From Rhodobacteraceae bacterium XHP0102 (GTDB lineage: Bacteria; Pseudomonadota; Alphaproteobacteria; Rhodobacterales; Rhodobacteraceae): a stretch of 64,000 bases of DNA. Below, piece after piece: positions 46,922-56,605 of the stretch. Location: the NCBI GenBank assembly GCA_025751475.1, contig JAOWLD010000001.1:868001-932000 (forward strand), read 5' to 3'. Numbering within the stretch: position 1 is the first letter of the stretch; every line of letters starts with the position of its first letter. The position numbers and the translations under genes were made by a program. The notes under the pieces were generated by a model. It was not told the DNA's origin, did not search any database, and saw only the letters and a list, made by a program, of their open reading frames with translations.

Positions 46922-46945
46922 GACAATCGTGAAGGGGATCAGCGC

Positions 46946-47656
46946 ATGAGCCGAGGCAATCCTGCCCATGTGGCCATCATCATGGATGGCAATGGCCGTT
47001 GGGCACAGTTGCGCGGCCGTCCGCGTTTGGTGGGGCATCACGCAGGTGCCGCGCGGGTGAAGGAGATTGCCCGCGCTTGTCCCGATCTGGGGGTGAAATA
47101 CCTGACGATTTTTGCCTTCTCGACCGAGAATTGGAAGCGCACCCAAACCGAGGTTGCGGGGCTTATGCGCCTGTTTCGCCGCTACCTGACAAGCGAGACC
47201 AAGGCGCTGATCAAGGCAGGCGTGCGGGTGCGGTTTATTGGGGATCGTGTCCGTCTTGAGCCCTCTTTGGTCGAGATGATGGACAATCTGGAATTGCTGA
47301 CCGCGGGCAATGACAAATTGCATTTGACCGTGGCGCTGAATTACGGTGGCCGCGATGAGGTCAGTCGCGCGGCCAAACGTCTGGCGCATGATGTGGCTGC
47401 AGGCAAGATCAAGCCCGCTGATATTGATGACGAAACCTTTCCCAAATATCTCGACACTTATGTCCTGCCTGATCCCGATCTGGTGATCCGCACATCGGGC
47501 GAGGCGCGGATATCGAATTTCTTGCTGTGGCAATCGGCCTATTCCGAATATGAATTTGTCAACACCCTTTGGCCCGATTTCACCGCCGAGGAATTCGCGG
47601 AAATTCTGGCGCGTTACGGCCTGCGTGAGCGCCGCTTTGGCGGGGTTTCTGCGTGA
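46946..47656 (+). CDS. uppS: Undecaprenyl diphosphate synthase
   Basis: A 236-residue cis-prenyltransferase that makes the C55 lipid carrier for peptidoglycan and polysaccharide. Catalytic blocks are IIMDGNGRWAQLRG (Asp), FAFSTENWKR, and RTSGEARISNFLLWQSAYSE. Its stop overlaps the cdsA start by 4 bp, indicating coupling. Confidence 0.94.
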   Translation: MSRGNPAHVAIIMDGNGRWAQLRGRPRLVGHHAGAARVKEIARACPDLGVKYLTIFAFSTENWKRTQTEVAGLMRLFRRYLTSETKALIKAGVRVRFIGDRVRLEPSLVEMMDNLELLTAGNDKLHLTVALNYGGRDEVSRAAKRLAHDVAAGKIKPADIDDETFPKYLDTYVLPDPDLVIRTSGEARISNFLLWQSAYSEYEFVNTLWPDFTAEEFAEILARYGLRERRFGGVSA

Positions 47657-48441
47657 GCACGCAATCCTCAGGCCTGTTTGCTGATTTCTGGCCACGGATG
47701 ATCACGGGGCTTTTGATGGCCTGTGTGGGGTTGTGGGCTGTGTGGCTGGGGGGGGCTGCCTATGTCGCCCTGATCTTCTTGATCGCGGGCGTGTTGGTGT
47801 GGGAATTGGCGATGATGCTGGGAGGCTCTCTCAACCGTGCAATCGGTTTGGGCGCTGGCATGATCGCCAGCCTCTATGTGGCTGAACTGTTGCCGCCGTC
47901 TTTTGCGCTGCCGATTTTGTTTCTGCCCGCCTTTTTGGGTATGGTCATGCTGACGCAAAAGCGCGAAAAATATCTACCCTTTGCCCTGCTGATCAGTTTT
48001 GCGGCCTATGGCCTGTTGGTGCATCGCGAAACCTTTGGCTTTGTCTGGATGACCTGGCTGGTTCTTGTTGTTGTTGCGACCGATGTCGCAGGCTATGTGG
48101 CGGGCCGCTTGATTGGTGGCCCGAAATTTTGGCCGCGTGTCAGCCCCAAGAAAACATGGTCTGGCACCGTGGCGGGGTGGATTGCTGCGGCCTGTGTGGG
48201 CTATGCCTATATGCTCCAGACCACGGCAGGCGCGGGCATCATCGGTATTTCCATCGCCTTGGCCTTTGCAAGCCAATTGGGCGATTTGGCGGAAAGCGCC
48301 TTGAAACGCCATGTTGGCGTCAAGGACAGTTCGCGCCTTTTGCCCGGGCATGGCGGTGTTTTTGATCGTTTTGACGGTATGATTGGGGCGGCGGCTTTGC
48401 TACTCTTGGTTGAAAGCGTGACCAGCTTCCCGCCGCAATAA
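47653..48441 (+). CDS. cdsA: Phosphatidate cytidylyltransferase
   Basis: A 262-residue polytopic membrane enzyme that forms CDP-diacylglycerol from phosphatidate and CTP. The C-terminal signature (SALKRHVGVKDSSRLLPGHGG followed by VFDRFDGMIG) is intact and the preceding sequence holds about six to seven hydrophobic helices. The start is a GTG overlapping uppS; dxr begins 15 bp later. Confidence 0.92.
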   Translation: MSTQSSGLFADFWPRMITGLLMACVGLWAVWLGGAAYVALIFLIAGVLVWELAMMLGGSLNRAIGLGAGMIASLYVAELLPPSFALPILFLPAFLGMVMLTQKREKYLPFALLISFAAYGLLVHRETFGFVWMTWLVLVVVATDVAGYVAGRLIGGPKFWPRVSPKKTWSGTVAGWIAAACVGYAYMLQTTAGAGIIGISIALAFASQLGDLAESALKRHVGVKDSSRLLPGHGGVFDRFDGMIGAAALLLLVESVTSFPPQ

Positions 48442-48456
48442 AGGATCGCCACCACC

Positions 48457-49638
48457 ATGCGCCGCATCAGTATTTTCGGGGCCACAGGCTCTATCGGGCA
48501 AAATACGCTTGATCTGATCGCGCGCGCGCCAAACACCTACCAAGTGGTGGCCCTGACGGGCGGGGGCAATATCGCACAGCTCGCCCGTGATGCCATTGCG
48601 CATCGCGCGCAGGTTGCCGTGACCGCCTACGAGGATCGCCTGAGTGATTTACAGGATGCGCTTGCGGGCACGGGGATTGAGGCCGCCGCAGGGGAGGCCG
48701 CGCTGATTGAGGCGGCCGCGCGCCCCGCCGATTGGGTGATGTCGGCCATTGTTGGGGCTGCGGGCATCGCGCCTGGATTTGCGGCGCTGGAACAAGGGGC
48801 GACCCTTGCCTTGGCCAATAAGGAAAGCTTGGTTGCGGCGGGGCAGTTGCTGCTGTCCACCGCCGCCACACATGGCGCAGATATCCTGCCCGTAGACAGC
48901 GAACACTCAGCGGTGTTTCAGGCGCTGCTTGGGGAGGAGGTTGCGCAGGTCGAACGGGTCATCATCACCGCATCTGGCGGCGGGTTGCGCGATTGGCCCA
49001 TCGAAAAACTGGCCGATGCCACCCCGCAAGATGCAGGCGCACATCCCAATTGGGACATGGGGCAGCGCATCACCATTGACAGCGCGTCCATGTTTAACAA
49101 GGCGCTGGAGCTTATTGAAACAAGGGAATATTTTGGATTTAATCCAAACCAGATCGAGGCGGTGATCCATCCCCAGTCGCTTATCCATGCTTTGGTTGGG
49201 TTTTGCGATGGCGCGCTGATGGCCCATCTTGGGCCGCCCGATATGCGCCATGCGATTGGGTTTGCGCTGCATTACCCCAAGCGGGCCTCTCTTCCCGTTG
49301 CGCGGCTGGATTTGGCGCAGATCGGCGCCTTGCAATTCGAAGCCCCCGATGACGCGCGCTTTCCCGCCTTGCGCTTGGCGCGCGATGTGATGGAGATGCG
49401 CGGGGGGGCAGGGGCCGTGTTCAACGCGGCCAAGGAGATTGCCTTGGACGGGTTTTTGGCGCGCGAGATTGGATTTATGCAGATGAGCGTGGTGGTCGAG
49501 GAGACGCTTTCGCGCATCGCACAAGAGGTTTCTCTATCAAATCCGCTTGAAAGCCTTGCGGATGTGCGTGGGATGAACCATCTCGCAAGGGTGCGAGCGC
49601 GCGAGGTGATGGCCCGCGTTTCGCAGATGCGCAGATGA
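48457..49638 (+). CDS. dxr: 1-deoxy-D-xylulose 5-phosphate reductoisomerase
   Basis: A 393-residue enzyme of the MEP isoprenoid pathway. The NADPH loop GATGSIGQNTLDLI lies at the start, the metal-binding Asp/Glu are in PVDSEHSAVFQ, and ASGGGLRD is a further family block. It supplies isoprenoid precursor for the uppS product made by the gene just upstream in this cluster. Confidence 0.94.
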   Translation: MRRISIFGATGSIGQNTLDLIARAPNTYQVVALTGGGNIAQLARDAIAHRAQVAVTAYEDRLSDLQDALAGTGIEAAAGEAALIEAAARPADWVMSAIVGAAGIAPGFAALEQGATLALANKESLVAAGQLLLSTAATHGADILPVDSEHSAVFQALLGEEVAQVERVIITASGGGLRDWPIEKLADATPQDAGAHPNWDMGQRITIDSASMFNKALELIETREYFGFNPNQIEAVIHPQSLIHALVGFCDGALMAHLGPPDMRHAIGFALHYPKRASLPVARLDLAQIGALQFEAPDDARFPALRLARDVMEMRGGAGAVFNAAKEIALDGFLAREIGFMQMSVVVEETLSRIAQEVSLSNPLESLADVRGMNHLARVRAREVMARVSQMRR

Positions 49639-49654
49639 AACCACAGGTAGATTG

Positions 49655-50986
49655 ATGGAATTCCTTCCCCAGTTTGGCAGTTTTGCATTTACGATCTTGG
49701 CCTTTATCGCGGCCATTTCGATCATTGTGGCAATCCATGAATATGGCCATTACATCGTGGGGCGGTGGTCTGGCATTGATGCAGATGTGTTTTCCATTGG
49801 CTTTGGCCCTGTGTTGCTGGCGCGCAAAGATCGGCGTGGCACGCAATGGCAAATCGCGGCTTTGCCGTTCGGGGGCTATGTGAAATTTGCGGGGGATGCG
49901 GATGCGGCCTCGGTCGGTGCGGATAGGGCCGTGACGCCTGCGCGCAACACGATGCATGGCGCGCCTTTATGGGCGCGCGCGGCCACGGTGGTGGCGGGGC
50001 CTGTGTTCAATTTCATCCTCTCCATCGCGATTTTTGCAGGCGTTGTGTTGGTGTCGGGGCAGGCCACGGAGGAGCCTCGTGTGGGCACCCCACGCGCCCT
50101 GCCGCCATCTTACGCCTCGCTGATGACAGGGGATGTGGTTCTGGCCATCAACGGGCAGGAGGTGGCCACCTTGTCCGAACTGTTGCAAATATCGGGTGAG
50201 CTGACCCCAAGCGCGCGTGTGCGCTATGAGGTGCTGCGGGACGGGCGTGCGGTGGTGGTCGAAGCCAGCCCGCCCTTGCCGCCCGTGGTGGATGCGGTGC
50301 AGCCGCAATCAGCCGCCATGGCAGCGGGCCTGCGCGAGGGTGATGTGATCCTCTCGGTCAATGGCACGCCGATTTGGGGCTTTTCAGAATTGCGCATGGC
50401 GGTGGATGCCGCCGCTGGTGCGCCGATTGACCTCGTGCTGTGGCGCGCAGACGAAACCCCCGAAGGGCAGGAAATCCCTGTTACACTGTCGCCACGCCGC
50501 ACCGATTTGCCCGTGGCCAGCGGTGGGTTCGAGACCCGCTATCTGATCGGGGTGACGGGGGGAATGGCCTTTGTGCCTCAAACTGAAGCGGTGGGGCCCG
50601 TGGCGGCCTTGTCCTACGGGCTGTCACAGACGGGTTTTATCATCACCTCATCGCTGTCTGGCCTGTGGCATATGGTGACGGGCGCAATTTCGACCTGCAA
50701 TCTGCAGGGGCCCGTTGGCATCGCGGAAACCTCGGGCGCGGCCGCATCCCAAGGTCTGGCCAGTTTCATCTGGTTGATTGCGGTGCTGTCTACGGCGGTT
50801 GGGTTGATGAATCTGTTTCCCATTCCCGTCCTCGATGGGGGCCATCTGGTGCTGTATGCGTATGAGGCGGTGCGGGGGCGCAAGCCGCCCGAAGGGTTCA
50901 TGCGCATCTTTATGACGGCAGGTCTGAGCTTGATCCTGTGTTTGATGATTTTTGCGGTGTTTAACGATGTGCTGCTGTGCCCCTAA
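49655..50986 (+). CDS. rseP: Site-2 protease RseP family (membrane zinc metalloprotease)
   Basis: A 443-residue intramembrane metalloprotease with HEYGH near residue 29 in the first membrane helix, two PDZ domains (about residues 130-200 and 205-285), and the third catalytic ligand in PVLDGGHL near the C terminus. It cleaves membrane-bound anti-sigma factors or remnant signal peptides. A TTG at 49652 directly precedes the chosen ATG. It lies 16 bp after dxr and upstream of bamA. Confidence 0.93.
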   Translation: MEFLPQFGSFAFTILAFIAAISIIVAIHEYGHYIVGRWSGIDADVFSIGFGPVLLARKDRRGTQWQIAALPFGGYVKFAGDADAASVGADRAVTPARNTMHGAPLWARAATVVAGPVFNFILSIAIFAGVVLVSGQATEEPRVGTPRALPPSYASLMTGDVVLAINGQEVATLSELLQISGELTPSARVRYEVLRDGRAVVVEASPPLPPVVDAVQPQSAAMAAGLREGDVILSVNGTPIWGFSELRMAVDAAAGAPIDLVLWRADETPEGQEIPVTLSPRRTDLPVASGGFETRYLIGVTGGMAFVPQTEAVGPVAALSYGLSQTGFIITSSLSGLWHMVTGAISTCNLQGPVGIAETSGAAASQGLASFIWLIAVLSTAVGLMNLFPIPVLDGGHLVLYAYEAVRGRKPPEGFMRIFMTAGLSLILCLMIFAVFNDVLLCP

Positions 50987-51077
50987 CGGCGCGCAATAGC
51001 CCATAATTGGCCGCAATATTGCCGCAGTTTGGCGGCATCTTTCCCGCATCTGTCCTCTGTTGTCGAAGGTGCGCAGG

Positions 51078-51212
51078 ATGAAATTTTTGCAACGTCAATT
51101 GCCCCGTCTGAGCTATCTCTCCGCGATTCTGGGTGACCGCATGATGGGGCCGGGCTTGGTGGTTCTTGCCCTTGGTGTCGCGTCTCTTCTTGCGCCTTGG
51201 GTGCAGGGCTGA
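51078..51212 (+). CDS. Possible 44-residue membrane peptide between rseP and bamA
   Basis: An ATG at 51078, with AAGGTG seven bases upstream, opens 44 codons to a TGA at 51210-51212. The peptide begins MKFLQRQLPR and has a hydrophobic segment GPGLVVLALGVASLLAPW near its end. It sits in the 333-bp rseP-bamA gap, which otherwise shows nothing identifiable. It is not a family I recognise, and the frame could be fortuitous. Confidence 0.4.
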   Translation: MKFLQRQLPRLSYLSAILGDRMMGPGLVVLALGVASLLAPWVQG

Positions 51213-51319
51213 CGCAGCAGGCAGGTTTTGCCTGCCGCCCGCGCGCATTTTTTTGACAATCCCCCCTGCACTCGCTAGGGATGCTGTAGGATTTGCACAA
51301 GAATGAAGGCGGGCGCAGA

Positions 51320-53626
51320 ATGTCGCGTAAGATCGTAAATCGCAATAATCGTCACGGGCTGCTGACGGCCTCCGCCTTGGCGTTGAGTATTGGATTGGCG
51401 GGCTTTGCCATCGCGCAGGATATTGCGTTGGAAAACATCGTCATCGATGGAAATATCCGCATCGAAGAAGCAACAATTCTGGCCTATGCGGGGATTACAC
51501 CCGGCGGCACGATCACCGCGGGCCAAGCCAATGATGCGCTGCGCCGCCTGCAGGACACGGGCCTGTTTGAAACGGTTGATTTGCGCGTGGATGGCGGCAC
51601 GATCTTTATTGAGTTGCAGGAATATCCAACGATCAACCAGATCAGCATCGAAGGCAATGACCTGCTTGATGACGAGGCGCTTGCGGCACTTTTGACCTCG
51701 CAGCCGCGCCGCGTCTATAGCCCTGCCATTGCCGAAGCTGATGCACAGGCGATTGTCGATGCCTATCGCCAGACAGGGCGTCTGAGCGCCACTGTAACCC
51801 CACAAATTATCCGCCGCAGCGACAACCGCGTGGATGTGGCCTTTGAGATCACCGAAGGCCGTGTGGTGGAAACCGAAAGCATCACCTTTGTTGGCAATCG
51901 GGCCTTTTCGGATCGCCGTCTGCGCCGCGTGCTTCAGTCGACCCAAGCGGGGTTCTTTCGCGCGATCATCAGCCGTGACACATTCGTGGCCGACCGTCTG
52001 GCCTTTGACCAACAACTGTTGACGGATTTCTACCGCGATCGCGGCTATGTCGATTTCGAGGTGCAGTCAGTCACATCCGAATTGGCCCGTGCGCGTGACG
52101 GTTTTTTTGTGACGTTTAATATTGTCGAGGGGCAAAGCTTCTCCTTTGGGACGGTGACCGCGACCAGTGATCTGCCCGAGGTGGATGTTGCAGAATTTCA
52201 AGACGCCATTGACCTGCGTGATGGTGTGACCTTCTCGCCGCGTTTGGTGGATCGCACGATCACGCGGCTTGAGAACCTCGCCACCGAGAAAAGCCTGCGT
52301 TTCATCCGCGTTGAGCCGCGCATCACCCGCAATGACGAAGACCTGACTTTGGACGTGGAATTTGCTATTGTCCGTGGCCCGCGCGTATTCGTGGAACGGA
52401 TCGATATTGAGGGCAACGCCACTACACTGGACCGTGTTGTGCGCCGCCAATTTGATCTGGTCGAAGGGGACCCCTTCGATCCGCGCGAAATCCGCCAAGC
52501 GGCCGAGCGGATCCGCGCGTTGCAATTTTTTGAGAATGTCGATGTCAACAGCCGCACGGGCACCAGCAATGATCAGGTGATCGTGGATGTTGATCTGGAA
52601 GAGGCGCCGACAGGCACGCTTGGCTTTTCGGTCAATTATTCCTCCGATGTTGGCACGGGCCTTGCGGTGCAGTTCAACGAGCGCAATTGGCGTGGGCGTG
52701 GACAGACCGTAGGCTTGTCTTTTGACACAACATCGGGTTCGCGCTCTTTGGCGTTCAACTTTATTGAGCCTGCCTATTTGCGCCGCGATTTGGAATTGTC
52801 CTTGTCGGTGTTCTCCAATTCGACCGATCAGCAAAATGCGAGCTATAACACCAGCGAGATTGGTGTGAGCGGGGCATTGGAATTCCCGATCAGCGAATAT
52901 GGCCGCCTGCGGCCTTCGGTGCGCATTGCACAGGAAGAATTGACCAATGTGCCTGCGGCCTCTTCGGAAATCCTCAAGCGCGAGGCAGGCAGCTTTGATG
53001 CCAGTGCCATTGGCCTGGGCTATATTTTCGATACACGCGGGGTTGGTCTTGACCCCACATCGGGTGTCTTGTTGCGCGCCAATGCCGAATTGGGCGGTCT
53101 GGGTGAAGATCAATATGTGCGGACCACCGCATTGGTTCAGGGCGAGACCACAGCCCTGCGCGAGGAGGTTTCCTTGCGTGCCGCTTTCGAGATCGGTTCG
53201 CTCAATATGCTCGATGGCAACAGCCGCGTGACGGATCGTTTCTTCTTGGGCTCGCGCCAGATGCGCGGCTTTGATGCAGGGGGCATTGGCCCGCGCGATT
53301 TGAATGCGGGAAATCGGGATGCGCTTGGCGGCAACCAATTCGCCGTTGCCCGTTTCGAGGCGGGCTTCCCCTTGGGCTTGCCCGCTGAATACGGGCTGTC
53401 TGGCGGTATATTCTACGATATCGGCACGCTTTGGGGCTTGGATGATGTCGTGGGCACGGGCGGCAATTTGGTTGATGACGAAAGCTACGTGCGCAGCACG
53501 GTCGGCTTCTCGATCTTCTGGGAGACGCAAATTGGGCCGTTGCGCTTTAATTTCTCGCGGCCAGTCGCGAATGAAAGCTATGACCGCACGCGCAGCTTTG
53601 ATCTGGCCGTTGAGGCGCGGTTCTGA
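51320..53626 (+). CDS. bamA: Outer-membrane protein assembly factor BamA
   Basis: A 768-residue Omp85-family protein. A signal peptide (to about AIAQD, residue 33) is followed by five POTRA repeats (about residues 35-420) and a C-terminal 16-strand barrel ending in the outer-membrane signal Phe (VEARF). It inserts beta-barrel proteins into the outer membrane. The frame opens at a TTG at 51293; the ATG at 51320 with the signal peptide is preferred. It overlaps ompH by one base. Confidence 0.93.
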   Translation: MSRKIVNRNNRHGLLTASALALSIGLAGFAIAQDIALENIVIDGNIRIEEATILAYAGITPGGTITAGQANDALRRLQDTGLFETVDLRVDGGTIFIELQEYPTINQISIEGNDLLDDEALAALLTSQPRRVYSPAIAEADAQAIVDAYRQTGRLSATVTPQIIRRSDNRVDVAFEITEGRVVETESITFVGNRAFSDRRLRRVLQSTQAGFFRAIISRDTFVADRLAFDQQLLTDFYRDRGYVDFEVQSVTSELARARDGFFVTFNIVEGQSFSFGTVTATSDLPEVDVAEFQDAIDLRDGVTFSPRLVDRTITRLENLATEKSLRFIRVEPRITRNDEDLTLDVEFAIVRGPRVFVERIDIEGNATTLDRVVRRQFDLVEGDPFDPREIRQAAERIRALQFFENVDVNSRTGTSNDQVIVDVDLEEAPTGTLGFSVNYSSDVGTGLAVQFNERNWRGRGQTVGLSFDTTSGSRSLAFNFIEPAYLRRDLELSLSVFSNSTDQQNASYNTSEIGVSGALEFPISEYGRLRPSVRIAQEELTNVPAASSEILKREAGSFDASAIGLGYIFDTRGVGLDPTSGVLLRANAELGGLGEDQYVRTTALVQGETTALREEVSLRAAFEIGSLNMLDGNSRVTDRFFLGSRQMRGFDAGGIGPRDLNAGNRDALGGNQFAVARFEAGFPLGLPAEYGLSGGIFYDIGTLWGLDDVVGTGGNLVDDESYVRSTVGFSIFWETQIGPLRFNFSRPVANESYDRTRSFDLAVEARF

Positions 53627-54225
53627 TGCATAAACAGGCGCTGTTGCGCGCAAGCGCATTGGCGCTTGTGCTGGTCGGGGTGGGGTCTTTTGCTGGTTTG
53701 GCGCAGGAGGTGGACCAAGCCACAGCCCCTGTGCCACCCGCAGAGATTTTGCTGCTTGATCAAGACAGGCTTTTTTCCGACTCGGCCTATGGGCGCGCCG
53801 TTGGTGCGGTGATTGACCAACTTGGCCGTGAGCTATCGGCACAGAACCGGGCGATTGAGGCGGAATTGATGCAGGAGGAGCAGGCGCTTACAGATGCGCG
53901 CCCCACTCTCAGCATCGAGGAATTTCGCGCGCGGGCCAGTGCGTTTGATGCGCGCGTTGTAGAAATTCGCAGCGCACAAGATGCCAAAAACCGCGCCCTT
54001 GGCACCTATGCCGAGGCTGCACGACAGCGATTTTTGGAGATTGCTGGCCCCATTTTGGTCGATTTGGTCGAGGCCAGCGGGGCAAATCTATTGATGGATC
54101 GCCGCACGGTGATTTTTATGAGCGATGATGTGGATATCACCCAAAACGCGATTGCCGCGATTGATGCCGCGATTGCGGATCGTTTGGATGATATTTTGGC
54201 GCAATTGCCCAAACCAGAGCTGTAA
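53626..54225 (+). CDS. OmpH/Skp family periplasmic chaperone
   Basis: A 199-residue protein with a signal peptide (ALLRASALALVLVGVGSFAGLAQE) and a helical, Ala/Glu-rich body suited to the Skp coiled-coil prongs. The short opening block EILLLDQDRLFSDSAYG matches the family. It chaperones unfolded outer-membrane proteins for BamA, encoded just upstream with one-base overlap. Unlike many genomes, fabZ-lpxA do not follow; a terminator and the convergent liv operon do. Confidence 0.85.
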   Translation: MHKQALLRASALALVLVGVGSFAGLAQEVDQATAPVPPAEILLLDQDRLFSDSAYGRAVGAVIDQLGRELSAQNRAIEAELMQEEQALTDARPTLSIEEFRARASAFDARVVEIRSAQDAKNRALGTYAEAARQRFLEIAGPILVDLVEASGANLLMDRRTVIFMSDDVDITQNAIAAIDAAIADRLDDILAQLPKPEL

Positions 54226-54250
54226 CACATCTGTCTCAACGATGTGATGC

Positions 54251-54281
54251 GCCCGCACCAGATGATGGTGCGGGCGGTTTT
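54251..54281 (+). terminator. Terminator after ompH
   Basis: A perfect 10-bp stem (54251-54260 with 54266-54275) around a 5-nt loop is followed by GG and TTTT. It closes the long pyrH-ompH cluster and lies just before the convergent livM stop. Confidence 0.8.
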
Positions 54282-54284
54282 CGT

Positions 54285-55595
54285 TCAGCGCTCAGGCAGC
54301 AAGCCGCGCGGGCTGAAGCGCAGCACCAGAAGCAAGATCAGGCCCATCGTCAGAAGCCGCATATGCGCAGCGGCATCCATCAGATGCGCCTTAAGCCAGC
54401 CCTCGGCCATACCCGCGGTGATGCCCTGCAACAACAGCAGGCCCAATGGCTCCACCTGAATCCACAGCCACCAGATCAGGAAGCCGCCCAATACCGCGCC
54501 CAAGTTGTTGCCTGAACCGCCCACAATCACCATCACCCAGATCAGGAAGGTAAAGCGCAAGGGTTGATAGGTGCTTGGCACAAGTTGGCTGTCCAGCGTG
54601 GTCATCATCGCGCCTGCAAGCCCGCAAACGGCCGACCCGAGGATGAAAATCTGCAAATGCCGTGCAGTCACGTTTTTGCCCATTGCGGCGGCGGAGGTTT
54701 CATTGTCGCGGATCGCGCGGATCATCCGCCCCCAAGGGGAATTCAGCGCGCGCTGTGTCAACCAGATCAGCGCAATCAAGACAACCGAGAACAAGATCGC
54801 ATAAGACAGTTTGACCGTGATCGAGGATGCGGTCACGGGATCCGCGCCGAAATTCTGCATGGCGTCCACGAAGGTCGCATTGGCCTGTAAATCCACCTCA
54901 TAGGGCACGGGGCGGGGCAGGCCGATGACGTTTTTCACGCCGCGCGCCAACCAATCCTCGTTTTTTAGGATATAGATGATGATCTCAGCCACGCCCAATG
55001 TGGCAATCGCCAGATAATCCGAGCGCAGGCCAAGCGCGGTTTTCCCAATGATCCATGCAGCCCCAGCCGCGAGCACCCCGCCCACAGGCCATGCCAGAAT
55101 AATCGGCAATCCCAGCCCGCCGATATTGCCCGTCAATGCAGGGTTGATCGCCTCGACCGTGGCAACGGCAGGATCAAACACGGCGCGGAAGACGAAGAAC
55201 CCGACAATCAGCACACTCGCCACGATGACCCCGCGCAGCTTATGCCCTTGCAGCTTGCCCCAAAGGGTAATCGCGGCGGCAATGGTCGCCCCCCCCATCA
55301 AAAGCGCAAGCAAGATTTGCCATCCCCCTGTGGCGCTCCATGCCCCTTCGACAGGGTCAGACGCGACCAGAACAGCGGCCAGACCACCAAGCGCGGTAAA
55401 GCCCATGACACCCACATTGAACAGGCCCGCATAGCCCCATTGGATATTCACCCCAAGCGCCATGATGGCCGAGATCAGACCCATGTTCAGAATAGACAGC
55501 GCGGTGTTCCATGATTGAACAAAGCCTGTGCCGATATAAAGCACAGCCACCAACGCAAAGAGAACTGCCGCCTTGCGATCCAGTGTCAGGTTCAT
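54285..55595 (-). CDS. livM: Branched-chain amino-acid-type ABC transporter, permease LivM
   Basis: A 436-residue LivM-family permease with about ten hydrophobic helices and the conserved loop NSPWGRMIRAIRDNETSAAAMGKNV that contacts the ATPases. Length is near that of E. coli LivM. It is the last gene of livKGFHM, and its start overlaps the livH stop by 4 bp. The transported amino acid or amide cannot be fixed from sequence. Confidence 0.88.
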   Translation of the reverse strand: MNLTLDRKAAVLFALVAVLYIGTGFVQSWNTALSILNMGLISAIMALGVNIQWGYAGLFNVGVMGFTALGGLAAVLVASDPVEGAWSATGGWQILLALLMGGATIAAAITLWGKLQGHKLRGVIVASVLIVGFFVFRAVFDPAVATVEAINPALTGNIGGLGLPIILAWPVGGVLAAGAAWIIGKTALGLRSDYLAIATLGVAEIIIYILKNEDWLARGVKNVIGLPRPVPYEVDLQANATFVDAMQNFGADPVTASSITVKLSYAILFSVVLIALIWLTQRALNSPWGRMIRAIRDNETSAAAMGKNVTARHLQIFILGSAVCGLAGAMMTTLDSQLVPSTYQPLRFTFLIWVMVIVGGSGNNLGAVLGGFLIWWLWIQVEPLGLLLLQGITAGMAEGWLKAHLMDAAAHMRLLTMGLILLLVLRFSPRGLLPER

Positions 55596-56602
55596 ACCGA
55601 TTTTCCTTTCATGATCCCTGTGGGTTTGAACAGAAGCACGATCAAAAGGATCGTAAAGCTGACGGCGAATTTATAATCGGTCGACAGAAGCTGAAGCATT
55701 CCTTCAGGGCTCCAGCCTTCGGGGCCAAGATAGCCCACCACTTTGCGGAAGGCATAGGTGACCGCGATTTCGGAATAGGCAATCAGGAAGCCCCCCAAAA
55801 TGGCGCCCAATGGATTGCCAAGCCCGCCCACAATCGCCGCGGCGAAAATTGGCAACAGAAGTTGGAAATAGGTGAAGGGCTTAAAGCTTTTGTCGAGACC
55901 ATACAGCACACCCGCCGTGGTCGCCAAAGCCGCCACGATCAGCCAAGTGATGAACACAACCCGTTCAGGGTTGATACCCGAGAGCAGTGCCAGATCCTCG
56001 TTATCCGAAAAGGCGCGCATAGATTTGCCTGTGCGGGTTTTGTTCAGGAACCAAAACAACGCCACAACCGCCAGAATGGCCACAGCCACGGTGATGGCTT
56101 GGGTGGTGCGAATGGCCAACCCCTCATCTAGGCCTGTCACCTCGCGGAAATCCCGCGCCGAGATCAGGAAACGTGTGCCATCGGCAAAGTTTTGATCGCC
56201 CACGCCAATAACAAAGCGCACAATCCCGTTCATCACGAACATCACGCCGATTGAAGCGATCACGAAAATCACGGGCTTGGCCTTGGTTTGGCGATAGAAG
56301 CGATAGACCAGTTTATCCGTGCCAACGGCCAAGGCGGCGGTTGCCGCAATACCAAGGGGCAGGGCGATCAGGGCGGTTGGCAAGGGCCCTGCTGTCACGC
56401 CCAAGGATTGCAGCCCCCATGTGGCCAAAATGGTGATCATGGTGCCAAAGGCCATCGTGTCGCCATGCGCGAAGTTGGAGAAGCGCAAGATCCCATAGAT
56501 CAGCGTCACCCCAAGCGCGCCAAGCGCCAATTGCGCGCCATAGGCGGTGGCGGGCACGATCACGAAATTCAGCAATGCGATGATTGCGTTTAGAAAATCC
56601 AT
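55592..56602 (-). CDS. livH: Branched-chain amino-acid-type ABC transporter, permease LivH
   Basis: A 336-residue LivH-family permease. The N-terminal block (GAQLALGALGVTLIYGILRFSNFAHG) and the ATPase-contact region near FSDNEDLALLSGINPERV are typical. It forms the channel with LivM. It starts 3 bp after livF and overlaps livM by 4 bp. Confidence 0.88.
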   Translation of the reverse strand: MDFLNAIIALLNFVIVPATAYGAQLALGALGVTLIYGILRFSNFAHGDTMAFGTMITILATWGLQSLGVTAGPLPTALIALPLGIAATAALAVGTDKLVYRFYRQTKAKPVIFVIASIGVMFVMNGIVRFVIGVGDQNFADGTRFLISARDFREVTGLDEGLAIRTTQAITVAVAILAVVALFWFLNKTRTGKSMRAFSDNEDLALLSGINPERVVFITWLIVAALATTAGVLYGLDKSFKPFTYFQLLLPIFAAAIVGGLGNPLGAILGGFLIAYSEIAVTYAFRKVVGYLGPEGWSPEGMLQLLSTDYKFAVSFTILLIVLLFKPTGIMKGKSV

Positions 56603-56605
56603 CTC

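Noticed and set aside
52067-53842. 591-codon open frame opposite bamA and ompH
   Set aside because: Antisense shadow of two clear genes, extending over their junction, with no family resemblance.
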